DNA of 5,184 bases. Origin: Pseudomonadota bacterium. GTDB taxonomy: Bacteria; Myxococcota; Bradymonadia; UBA4248. Under the pieces are notes generated by a model. The model did not search any database and was not told the origin of the DNA. It worked only from the letters and a program-made list of their open reading frames with translations. The stretch spans positions 1 through 5,184 of the forward strand of contig JAGBXG010000037.1 in NCBI GenBank assembly GCA_017629415.1, given 5' to 3'. The position numbers and the translations under genes are program-made. Of this stretch, positions 1 through 5,000 are shown one piece after another; position 1 is the stretch's first letter, and each line of letters opens with the position of its first letter.

Positions 1-2
1 AC

Positions 3-1595
3 AACGGCATCGCTGACGGCACCGAAGGTGTCGCAGACCCCGATGATGACAAAATTCCCAATTACCTCGATGACGATAATGACAACGACGGTCTGAAAGA
101 CAGCTTGGAAAAAGAAATCGGCAGCAATCCCAATAAAATTGATACCGATGGCGACGGCTACGTCGATGCTTCCGAATATGCCGCAGCCAAATACGCCGTT
201 GAAAACGGCGTAACCGTCAATGGCACAAAGATTACCAGCATTTCTCAAGTCATCAATAATAATAAAATCGGCGTTAAAGATATCTTCGACTTCTATTTCG
301 AACTGCCGTACGAAGGCGAAAAGAAAAATGATATCTTGGAATTCATTCCCAAAGTCTCAAAACTCGATGTCGTCTTTAACGTTGATACTTCAGGTTCGAT
401 GAGCGGAACTATTAATAACGTTAAAACCAATATCAATAATATGATAAACACTATTCGTTCCATGGTTACGGACAGTGGATTTGCTTTGGTGAATTTTGAT
501 GATTATCCAACTGGCGGCTATGGTTATTATAAATCTGGCTCCACCACTTATAATGACCTTCCGTTCAGGGTTCTAGGAAAAATATCTACTAATGCTACAA
601 CTGTCGCAAATTACACAAAAGACTCTCTGTTTAAAGTACGCTATGGCGGAGACGGACCTGAAAGTGGCGTAGAATCATTACATTATATTGTAACAGGTAA
701 AGGCGTAAGCTGGAATAAATATGATAGCAATAATCCAGCTGGCTCCCTGCCAAACGCTACCAATGCTCCAAATACGTGGGGCGGCGTAGATTTCCGCGAC
801 GGTACGTTGCCGGTTGTCGTTCATGTAACAGATGCCGAATCACACGATTCAAACTCCAGTCCATACAGCAAATCCTATGTACCAAATCCTCACTATTCAG
901 CAGATTTATTAGCTGCTGTGAAAGAAACTGGGGCACGTATTATCCCTCTAGGTGTAACATATAGTAACAGTACCAGACGCTCCCAGGGATTAACCTGGGC
1001 AAAAGGTTCAGATGCTATTGTCCCCGTTTGTGCATTCGGTTTAAGCGCAACACAGTGCAACCTTGGTGATTATAAAACCTCACCAGAAACGATTAATGGC
1101 AAAGAAAAACAATGCGTATTAAACTATGAAGGTGAAGAATCCGCTGTTGCCAACATGATTTCCACAGGTATTGATGCACTTGTCAAATATGGTACTTACG
1201 AAGTCAGCACGACGATTGAAGGTGTTCCTATCCCTGGTTCTACCAAAGACACCTCATGCTTTATCAAACAGGTTGTGGCAACCGCTTATGTGGCACCGCC
1301 CGCAGATCCCGAAAAAACGTGCAACCCCGTTGCGGAACCGACAAAGGTTGGAGGCTCCACCTATAACAACGGTTTCAAAAACTTTGCACCTGGTACTTCC
1401 AGTGTGAACAAAGAAGGTGCACGTCTCCACTTTACGGTTTATGCTCAAAACGACAACTGCGTAAAACCGATTGAAGAAGCTCAGACATTTACGGCCTATA
1501 TCAACGTTGTCAATCCGACAACCGGCCTGGTTTTCGGTCGCCGTCAAGTGTCCATCATCGTCCCCGGCGAGTTTGACCTCGACATGAGCAACTAA
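3..1595 (+). CDS. Exported vWA-domain surface protein with calcium-binding repeats (5'-truncated by window edge)
   Basis: The reading frame is open from the left edge (first full codon at position 3) to a TAA stop, so the true start and any signal peptide lie outside; 530 residues are visible. Visible residues 12-59 are Asp/Asn-rich thrombospondin type 3-like calcium repeats with DxDxDG loops (DNDNDGLKD at 25-33, DTDGDGYVD at 47-55). A von Willebrand A domain follows (about 120-395), with the MIDAS motif DTSGSMS at 128-134, a GGDGPESG loop near 215-222 and VTDAESHD at 276-282. These residues should bind a divalent metal and a protein ligand. The remainder (about 396-530) looks beta-rich. Six cysteines (343, 352, 371, 419, 440, 486), an even number, suggest disulfides and therefore export. 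No C-terminal membrane anchor or sorting motif is seen. By family analogy it is an adhesin or cell-surface protein; the ligand is unknown. The vWA core is noticeably more AT-rich than both ends of the gene. The domain call is secure; the biological role is inference. Confidence 0.9.
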   Translation, partial: NGIADGTEGVADPDDDKIPNYLDDDNDNDGLKDSLEKEIGSNPNKIDTDGDGYVDASEYAAAKYAVENGVTVNGTKITSISQVINNNKIGVKDIFDFYFELPYEGEKKNDILEFIPKVSKLDVVFNVDTSGSMSGTINNVKTNINNMINTIRSMVTDSGFALVNFDDYPTGGYGYYKSGSTTYNDLPFRVLGKISTNATTVANYTKDSLFKVRYGGDGPESGVESLHYIVTGKGVSWNKYDSNNPAGSLPNATNAPNTWGGVDFRDGTLPVVVHVTDAESHDSNSSPYSKSYVPNPHYSADLLAAVKETGARIIPLGVTYSNSTRRSQGLTWAKGSDAIVPVCAFGLSATQCNLGDYKTSPETINGKEKQCVLNYEGEESAVANMISTGIDALVKYGTYEVSTTIEGVPIPGSTKDTSCFIKQVVATAYVAPPADPEKTCNPVAEPTKVGGSTYNNGFKNFAPGTSSVNKEGARLHFTVYAQNDNCVKPIEEAQTFTAYINVVNPTTGLVFGRRQVSIIVPGEFDLDMSN

Positions 1596-1623
1596 TCGAC
1601 ACACCTGAGTCCATAAACAAATT

Positions 1624-1657
1624 GCCCCAGGCCGTCATGCGGCCCGGGGCTTTTTTT
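1624..1657 (+). terminator. Intrinsic terminator of the vWA surface-protein gene
   Basis: An 11-position GC-rich stem (1624-1634 with 1640-1650, one A/C mismatch) closes a 5-nt loop and is followed directly by seven T residues at 1651-1657. It begins 28 bases after the stop codon, a textbook Rho-independent layout. It lacks the bulged-C motif seen in the hairpins after the other two genes. Confidence 0.92.
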
Positions 1658-1660
1658 GTG

Positions 1661-1790
1661 CGTCAAAATAACGAGTATTTTTTACGACCTCGAATTTGCA
1701 TCCAATTTACAGCAAAGAAAACAAATAAAATAATACATACACTTATTTTAATATTATTTTATACTTATTTTCAAATAACACATGGATAAC
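1661..1790. other. AT-rich spacer between convergent transcription units
   Basis: This stretch holds no credible ORF and is dominated by A/T runs. It contains an 11-bp all-AT inverted repeat (1725-1735 with 1752-1762) and a direct repeat of ACTTATTTT at 1741-1749 and 1763-1771. It lies between the terminator of the vWA gene and the terminator of mgtE. I found no well-spaced promoter in either direction that serves a gene. It may simply be a low-constraint spacer. Confidence 0.5.
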
Positions 1791-1832
1791 AAACAAAAGC
1801 GGCGGCGTATTGGCAACGCCAATAGCCGCCGC
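1791..1832 (-). terminator. Intrinsic terminator of mgtE (bulged-C hairpin followed by T-rich tract)
   Basis: Read on the minus strand, an 8-bp GC stem (1832-1825 with 1806-1799) and a 7-bp inner stem TATTGGC/GCCAATA (1824-1818 with 1814-1808) enclose a 3-nt loop. A single unpaired C on the 3' arm (position 1807) separates the two stem parts. The hairpin is followed at once by TTTTGTTTGTT. It lies about 70 bases beyond the mgtE stop in the right orientation to end that transcript. The stem is near-palindromic, so weak function on the plus strand is possible, but no T-run follows on that side. Confidence 0.75.
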
Positions 1833-1841
1833 CCAAGCCGC

Positions 1842-1871
1842 AGCCGTAGTGGCGTGACACGCCACTAGGCT
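1842..1871 (-). repeat. Second bulged-C hairpin downstream of mgtE
   Basis: A 10-bp perfect inverted repeat (1847-1856 with 1858-1867, one central base) is extended by a 4-bp outer stem (1842-1845 with 1868-1871). One unpaired base separates the two parts: a C at 1846 on the minus-strand 3' arm. It lies between the mgtE stop and the mgtE terminator, 9 bases from the terminator stem. The design (outer GC clamp, bulged C, inner stem opening with TA/TA) matches the neighbouring hairpin and the two after the Hsp33 gene. No T-tract follows it, so alone it is not a classical terminator. It may stabilise the transcript end. Confidence 0.65.
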
Positions 1872-1901
1872 AGGCGTTACAAAAGCAAAACAAATTTTAA
1901 A

Positions 1902-3227
1902 TTATAAAATAACACCATCGAGGAAGAGATGAGCGATGGTGAAATATATAATGATACCGGTGGCGTCGACAATCGTGGTGACGAACGGTGCGGATGCACT
2001 GGCAGGGTCGACGCGGCAGGCTTTGAGAATAAAAGGTAGCATGGATCCGACGAGCGAACCGTAAATGACCAGTACGCCAACGCTGAGGGCAATCGTAGCC
2101 GCCAGTCGGATGAAAACACCATCCCCCTGCGGCAGCATATCGAGGAAGTGATAAACCGTAATAACGATAAAACCGATGGCTGCCAACGTCGCCCCCAATG
2201 CACTGCTGACAATCAGCTCGCGTTTGAAAACGAGAAATACATCGCGAAGACGGAGTTCCCCCAAGGCCATGGCACGCGTAACAAGTGTTGCGGCCTGCGA
2301 CCCTGTATTACCGCCGGATGCCATAATCAACGGTACAAATACGCCCAGAATAATCGCAGCTTCCATGGCAGTAGAATAAGAATCCATGACGCGTGTCGTC
2401 ACAATCGTACAGCAGAACAAAATGACCAGCCAGCCAATGCGTTTCTGATACATCTCGCTAAACGACGATTGCAAATAGTCATTATCGAGTGCCGCCATAC
2501 CACCCATTTTCTGGATATCTTCGGTGGCCTCTTCGGTCACGACGTCGACGATATCGTCGATGGTAATAATACCTTTCATGACATTATTTTCATCGACAAC
2601 CGGCAGTGCAAAACAGTCCTCACGGGCAAAGAGCAACGCAACCGATTCTTGATCCTGGTCGTCTTCAATTTTGGTCGGCTCGGTGTCCATGACTTCCGAG
2701 ACAATCCGGTTGCCATCGGCCTTAAAAAGTTCTTCAAACGGCACAACGCCCATTAAATGCTGCTGATTATCGAGCACATAGACATAGTACATCGTCTCAA
2801 GCTCCTCGCGGACCTGACGGCGTACATAGAGAATGGCTTCATCGATTTTCATATCAGGACGAATACGCGCAAAACGCGGACTCATGAGACCGCCTGCCTC
2901 GTCCTCTTCATAAGCCATGAGGGCATCGACTTCTTTGCGCACACGTTCTTGGAGGCATTTTTTGAGGCTTTCGCGTTTTTCTTCGTCTTCAACGAGCTGA
3001 AGAACGTCGGCGGCATCGTCAGGCGCAAGTGTACGCATCCAAAGACGCTGTTCTTTGGATGGCATATTGCACAACATGTCCACCTGGTCTTCACACGGAA
3101 TCGACGAGAAAAAGTCCTCGGCATCCTCATGTTCAAGCTGATTAAACCATTCGACGCGTTCTTCGGCGTCAAGCGTGGGCCAGATTTCCCACAAATCGTC
3201 TATGGAAATATGATGATGTTCTGACAT
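1902..3227 (-). CDS. mgtE: MgtE-type magnesium channel/transporter
   Basis: A 441-residue inner-membrane Mg2+ channel (Co2+ is also carried by some relatives), close to the usual length of about 450. Domains in order: a cytosolic acidic helical MgtE N-domain (about 10-115, ending in the conserved EEDEAGGLMSP stretch), two CBS domains (about 117-178 and 179-235) that act as the Mg2+ sensor in characterised homologues, a connecting plug helix (about 240-262), then five predicted membrane helices (about 264-283, 286-304, 338-361, 372-399, 413-437). The pore signature GGNTGSQ is at 305-311 in PLIMASGGNTGSQAATLVTR. The last helix carries D421 in VDATGIIIYF, the position of the pore aspartate in the Thermus protein. 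The first ATG has a good Shine-Dalgarno (AAAGGAAA, 8 nt between AGGA and ATG), which supports this start. The gene stands alone, converging on the vWA gene and diverging from the Hsp33 gene. I saw no M-box consensus in the leader, but an alternative-hairpin element is present there. No key residue is visibly missing. Confidence 0.97.
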   Translation of the reverse strand: MSEHHHISIDDLWEIWPTLDAEERVEWFNQLEHEDAEDFFSSIPCEDQVDMLCNMPSKEQRLWMRTLAPDDAADVLQLVEDEEKRESLKKCLQERVRKEVDALMAYEEDEAGGLMSPRFARIRPDMKIDEAILYVRRQVREELETMYYVYVLDNQQHLMGVVPFEELFKADGNRIVSEVMDTEPTKIEDDQDQESVALLFAREDCFALPVVDENNVMKGIITIDDIVDVVTEEATEDIQKMGGMAALDNDYLQSSFSEMYQKRIGWLVILFCCTIVTTRVMDSYSTAMEAAIILGVFVPLIMASGGNTGSQAATLVTRAMALGELRLRDVFLVFKRELIVSSALGATLAAIGFIVITVYHFLDMLPQGDGVFIRLAATIALSVGVLVIYGSLVGSMLPFILKACRVDPASASAPFVTTIVDATGIIIYFTIAHLFLDGVIL

Positions 3228-3325
3228 TTGATGTTTCCTTTATCACTCATGCTGCTGAAACTGACATTTGATCGAACACAGCGGCATAAGGGAAACAAAA
3301 AACACCAAGATTTCATGGATTTCAT
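3200..3325 (-). CDS. Possible 41-residue leader peptide ORF overlapping the mgtE start
   Basis: On the minus strand an ATG at 3325-3323 is preceded by AGGAAG and three bases (5 nt after AGGA). It opens a 41-codon frame that runs through the mgtE ribosome binding site and start codon in another frame and stops with TAG at 3202-3200. The predicted peptide begins MKSMKSWCFLFPLCRCV, is Cys/Ser/Phe-rich and has no recognised domain. The first six codons are a duplication (MKS MKS) caused by a perfect 9-bp tandem repeat. Its Shine-Dalgarno lies in the 3' arm of a hairpin (3327-3349). If translated it would be a regulatory or coupling leader rather than a functional protein. It could equally be chance: the AT-rich leader easily yields short ORFs. 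Confidence 0.3.
   Translation of the reverse strand: MKSMKSWCFLFPLCRCVRSNVSFSSMSDKGNIKCQNIIIFP
3234..3241 (-). promoter_or_regulatory. Ribosome binding site of mgtE
   Basis: On the minus strand AAAGGAAA lies just before the mgtE ATG, with 8 nt between AGGA and the start codon. This fixes the start codon given for mgtE. The site lies inside the possible upstream leader ORF (3325 to 3200), so translation of that ORF would pass over it. Confidence 0.7.
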
Positions 3326-3326
3326 G

Positions 3327-3367
3327 GTCTTCCTTTTCAAGAGGAAGACACTATTTTGGACTTCCTC
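3327..3367 (-). promoter_or_regulatory. Mutually exclusive hairpins in the mgtE 5' leader (attenuator-like)
   Basis: On the minus strand the segment 3349-3341 can pair in two ways. Upstream, GAGGAAG (3367-3361) pairs with CTTCCTC (3347-3341), 7 bp with a 13-nt loop. Downstream, GTCTTCCT (3349-3342) pairs with AGGAAGAC (3334-3327), 8 bp with a 7-nt loop. The second hairpin buries an AGGAAG that could serve as Shine-Dalgarno for the small ORF starting at 3325. The element ends about 100 nt before the mgtE start. Leader-RNA control of Mg2+ transporter genes is known (M-box, mgtA leader), but this does not resemble either consensus. A regulatory role is inferred from base pairing alone. Confidence 0.4.
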
Positions 3368-3540
3368 AGATAAAGATATTGGCTATGTGGCAACTGAGAG
3401 GGTCGTCCATCGTCTGACTACTCAAAAGAGAAAAGAACACAGTTACGCATATGGCAACTGCACAAGCCCCGTACTCCAAACGTACGCAAAGTCGCTCATG
3501 ATTCACGAAATTGTACATGGTGTAAACGCGAGCTCGACAA

Positions 3541-3571
3541 AAAATGCGGAATCAAAATGTTACCGCATTTT
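3541..3571. repeat. Inverted repeat in the divergent intergenic region
   Basis: AAAATGCGG (3541-3549) and CCGCATTTT (3563-3571) are perfect inverted repeats of 9 bp. Two more A-T pairs form inside if A3562 is left unpaired, leaving an 8-nt loop. A-rich and T-rich flanks on the two arms give a weakly terminator-like or operator-like structure on both strands. With only a 4-bp GC core it would be a weak terminator. A protein-binding site for divergent regulation is an alternative. Function is unknown. Confidence 0.4.
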
Positions 3572-3613
3572 CGGGGGCGGCTTTACGCAAATTTGGGCCA
3601 AATTGCAACTGAA

Positions 3614-3641
3614 ATTATGTAGTCACATGTAGGCAATTCAA
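3614..3641 (-). promoter_or_regulatory. Weak sigma-70-like promoter candidate for mgtE
   Basis: On the minus strand TTGAAT (3641-3636) and CATAAT (3619-3614) are spaced by 16 nt. Each has one mismatch to the usual hexamers. It would give mgtE a leader of roughly 380 nt that includes both the 3541-3571 inverted repeat and the alternative hairpins. Matches of this quality occur by chance in AT-rich DNA. Confidence 0.22.
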
Positions 3642-3787
3642 GTACATGTCTATGGTTCAACCTTGATTATTGTGTTGAAATGGTGTAAGGCGCATTTTGA
3701 CCGAGAGGTTCCTGGACTGTCACAGTCGGGCTGAGGCGGGAGGAGCATTAACCCTTTCACTTTTTTCCTATCAAAAAAACTTCCATT

Positions 3788-3895
3788 ATGCCCTACCTCG
3801 ACTATCCCTCTTATTTCTACCCCGTGCTTCTTCCGCCTGAGCCCGATTCTGACCACAGTGAGTCCGACGACAATTCGATGCAATGCCGACGATAG
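3788..3895 (+). CDS. Possible 35-residue ORF upstream of the Hsp33 gene
   Basis: An ATG at 3788 opens a 35-codon frame ending in TAG at 3893-3895, 56 bases before the Hsp33 start. The peptide begins MPYLDYPSYFYPVLLPPEP, aromatic and proline-rich, followed by an acidic Asp/Ser-rich tail. Codon choice strongly favours C in third positions (TAC, CTC, GAC, CCC, TTC), like the neighbouring Hsp33 gene and unlike chance AT-rich frames, which is the main argument for coding. Against it, there is no visible Shine-Dalgarno and no family is recognised. It could be a small protein, a leader peptide for the next gene, or a remnant of an older coding region. Confidence 0.35.
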   Translation: MPYLDYPSYFYPVLLPPEPDSDHSESDDNSMQCRR

Positions 3896-3951
3896 ACGGA
3901 TAAAACTGTGTTTCCGGGATTCATCCACACATTTATCCGGTATTCAACATT

Positions 3952-4836
3952 ATGGACAGACCGCTTGCGCTTTATCGCCGTTATCTTTGGGAATCGAAAA
4001 ACATTTCTTGGATTTACACGTCATCCGTGAAGCAGCTTTTGGCCTCACGCGACTATTATTTGGCCGCAGCAGGCATGGAACCTGCAAAAATGGATGCTGC
4101 AGCTCAGCGCGAACTTGACGATCTTATCATTGCTGCCACTCTGGCCGCAGAATCCCAAGTTGAACGCGACATGTGGGGCTGGACTATCCGTATTCCGCTC
4201 AAACCGTGGGGACTGTTCTGCGGCATCGAACCCGAAGGCACCGTCTGTGCACGTTTCACCGAACTTCGTCCGGAACTGGCCGCCGATCCCGTAGGCTGCT
4301 TCGCCATCCAGCGCGTCACCGCCAACCTGCCTGTCCGTCAAACTTCCTTGATTCCTTGTGACGAATCCGTCCGGTATCTCGTCGAACAATATTTCGAAGA
4401 ATCCGAACAGCTGCCCGCACGTCTGGCCATCCGTGACGACGAAGCCGTCATGGCCCTGAGCATGCCCGATGCCTCCTGGGATGCCGTCAAATCGCTCAAA
4501 GCTGACGAACTTTTCGACCTGTTCCACACCATCTGCCGCACCGAACAAGCCGAAACCCCAGCCGAAGACACTTCCGAACTCAGCGAAAAAGCTCGCGCAC
4601 TCAAAGCCAAATTTGCTGCGGCTAAAGGCTCGGCTATCGGTTCCATGCACGGCGAACTGAAATTGATGCACGAAGCCGTTTTCTATTATGGATGCCGCTG
4701 CGATGCCCAAAATATCGCCCAGATGATCGCCGCACTCCCCGCCGAACAGCAAAAAGAACTCTGGCAAGACTCACCCACTCTCGATGTTCAATGCCCGCGC
4801 TGCGGCAGAACGCACATCATTGCCCGAAACTCTTAA
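3952..4836 (+). CDS. hslO: Divergent Hsp33-family redox-regulated chaperone (HslO-like)
   Basis: A 294-residue cytosolic protein (E. coli Hsp33 is 292). Hsp33 is a holdase that binds unfolding proteins when oxidation releases Zn2+ from four C-terminal cysteines. Here the tetrad is C248-x-C250 and C281-x-x-C284, and the gap from second to third cysteine (31 residues) equals that in E. coli (C234 to C265). Further resemblances: RYLWES at 10-15 (E. coli RYLFEN), LDDLIIAATLAAES at 55-68 in the place of the family's LAELLVATSLL helix, and YFEESEQLPARLAIR at 147-161 against YFMRSEQLPTRLFIR. The AAGG-x-LLQ segment of the core is not preserved (DEAVMALSMP at 163-172), and a charged Ala/Glu/Lys linker (about 196-225) precedes the zinc domain. 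Five extra cysteines (90, 99, 116, 136, 195) are present. The only in-frame ATG near the 5' end is used; an in-frame stop lies at 3901-3903 and no strong Shine-Dalgarno is visible. Family membership is firm from motifs; retention of chaperone activity is inference. Confidence 0.85.
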   Translation: MDRPLALYRRYLWESKNISWIYTSSVKQLLASRDYYLAAAGMEPAKMDAAAQRELDDLIIAATLAAESQVERDMWGWTIRIPLKPWGLFCGIEPEGTVCARFTELRPELAADPVGCFAIQRVTANLPVRQTSLIPCDESVRYLVEQYFEESEQLPARLAIRDDEAVMALSMPDASWDAVKSLKADELFDLFHTICRTEQAETPAEDTSELSEKARALKAKFAAAKGSAIGSMHGELKLMHEAVFYYGCRCDAQNIAQMIAALPAEQQKELWQDSPTLDVQCPRCGRTHIIARNS

Positions 4837-4861
4837 ATTAAAACACTTTTTTGGGGGAATC

Positions 4862-4890
4862 GCGGCTATGGTCTGACGACCATACGCCGC
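4862..4890 (+). repeat. Bulged-C hairpin downstream of the Hsp33 gene
   Basis: The stem GCGGC + TATGGTC (4862-4873) pairs with GACCATA + GCCGC (4878-4884 and 4886-4890), with a TGAC loop and a single unpaired C at 4885. Outer clamp, bulged C and TAT/ATA junction are the same as in the minus-strand hairpin at 1799-1832 after mgtE. No T-run follows, so it is probably not the terminator itself; the next hairpin, 12 nt downstream, is. Confidence 0.75.
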
Positions 4891-4895
4891 ACTTT

Positions 4896-4952
4896 GCGCT
4901 TCGCTATCGGCTTTGACCTTTCAGGTCAGCCGATACGCTTCGCGCTTTTTTT
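4896..4952 (+). terminator. Intrinsic terminator of the Hsp33 gene
   Basis: The stem TATCGGCT (4905-4912) pairs with AGCCGATA (4928-4935), and GACCT (4915-4919) with AGGTC (4923-4927), with a TTC loop and a two-T bulge. A bulged C at 4936 precedes a short outer GC pairing (4903-4904 with 4937-4938). GCGC at 4896-4899 and 4942-4945 may close the base. Seven T residues follow at 4946-4952. It lies about 70-110 bases beyond the Hsp33 stop, with no gene between. Confidence 0.82.
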
Positions 4953-4970
4953 ATATTATTTTCAGCTAAA

Positions 4971-5000
4971 GCGGAATGGGATACAGAGTTCCCATTCCGC
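4971..5000. repeat. Perfect 10-bp hairpin
   Basis: GCGGAATGGG (4971-4980) and CCCATTCCGC (4991-5000) are perfect inverted repeats, with one further A-T pair possible inside and an 8-nt loop. It lacks the bulged C of the nearby hairpins. On the minus strand it is followed by TTTAGCTGAAAATAA, a poor T-tract, so it could weakly terminate a transcript entering from the right. It has no T-tract on the plus strand. Confidence 0.55.

Larger units (their letters stand above)
3372..3787. other. Divergent intergenic region without a convincing gene
   Basis: This is most of the gap between the divergent mgtE and Hsp33 genes. Open frames exist on both strands (plus 3228-3632, minus 3650-3928), but their predicted proteins show no recognisable family, no ribosome binding site and no domain-like composition, so I treat them as chance. 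Promoters for both flanking genes should lie here. The only structured items I could pick out are the inverted repeat at 3541-3571 and a weak minus-strand promoter candidate at 3614-3641. No convincing plus-strand promoter for the Hsp33 gene was found. Confidence 0.5.

Noticed and set aside
1725..1762. AT-only inverted repeat as an origin or terminator
   Set aside because: Eleven A-T pairs in a very AT-rich spacer are easily produced by chance; there are no iterons, DnaA boxes or GC stem to support either reading.
2148..3224. Long plus-strand ORFs (202 and 155 residues) antisense to mgtE
   Set aside because: Shadow frames of a clear MgtE coding sequence; their translations show the His/Asn/Arg-rich character typical of antisense frames.
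3228..3632. 134-residue plus-strand ORF beginning next to the mgtE start
   Set aside because: It overlaps the mgtE leader antisense, has no ribosome binding site or recognisable domain, and its codon use is unlike the real genes; most likely chance.
3228..3650. M-box (ykoK) Mg2+ riboswitch upstream of mgtE
   Set aside because: I looked for the conserved GGTGAGGCTCCT-type core on the minus strand and did not find it; a covariance-model search would settle it.
3715..3728. Short GACTG/CAGTC hairpin in the intergenic region
   Set aside because: Only 5 bp with no extension, T-tract or second copy; expected by chance.
3650..3928. 92-residue minus-strand ORF between mgtE and the Hsp33 gene
   Set aside because: No recognisable family or Shine-Dalgarno; it is antisense to the more coding-like small frame at 3788-3895.
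4045..4767. 240-residue minus-strand ORF opposite the Hsp33 gene
   Set aside because: Shadow of the sense frame, which carries the exact Hsp33 cysteine tetrad; the antisense product is Gly/Phe-rich with no family resemblance.
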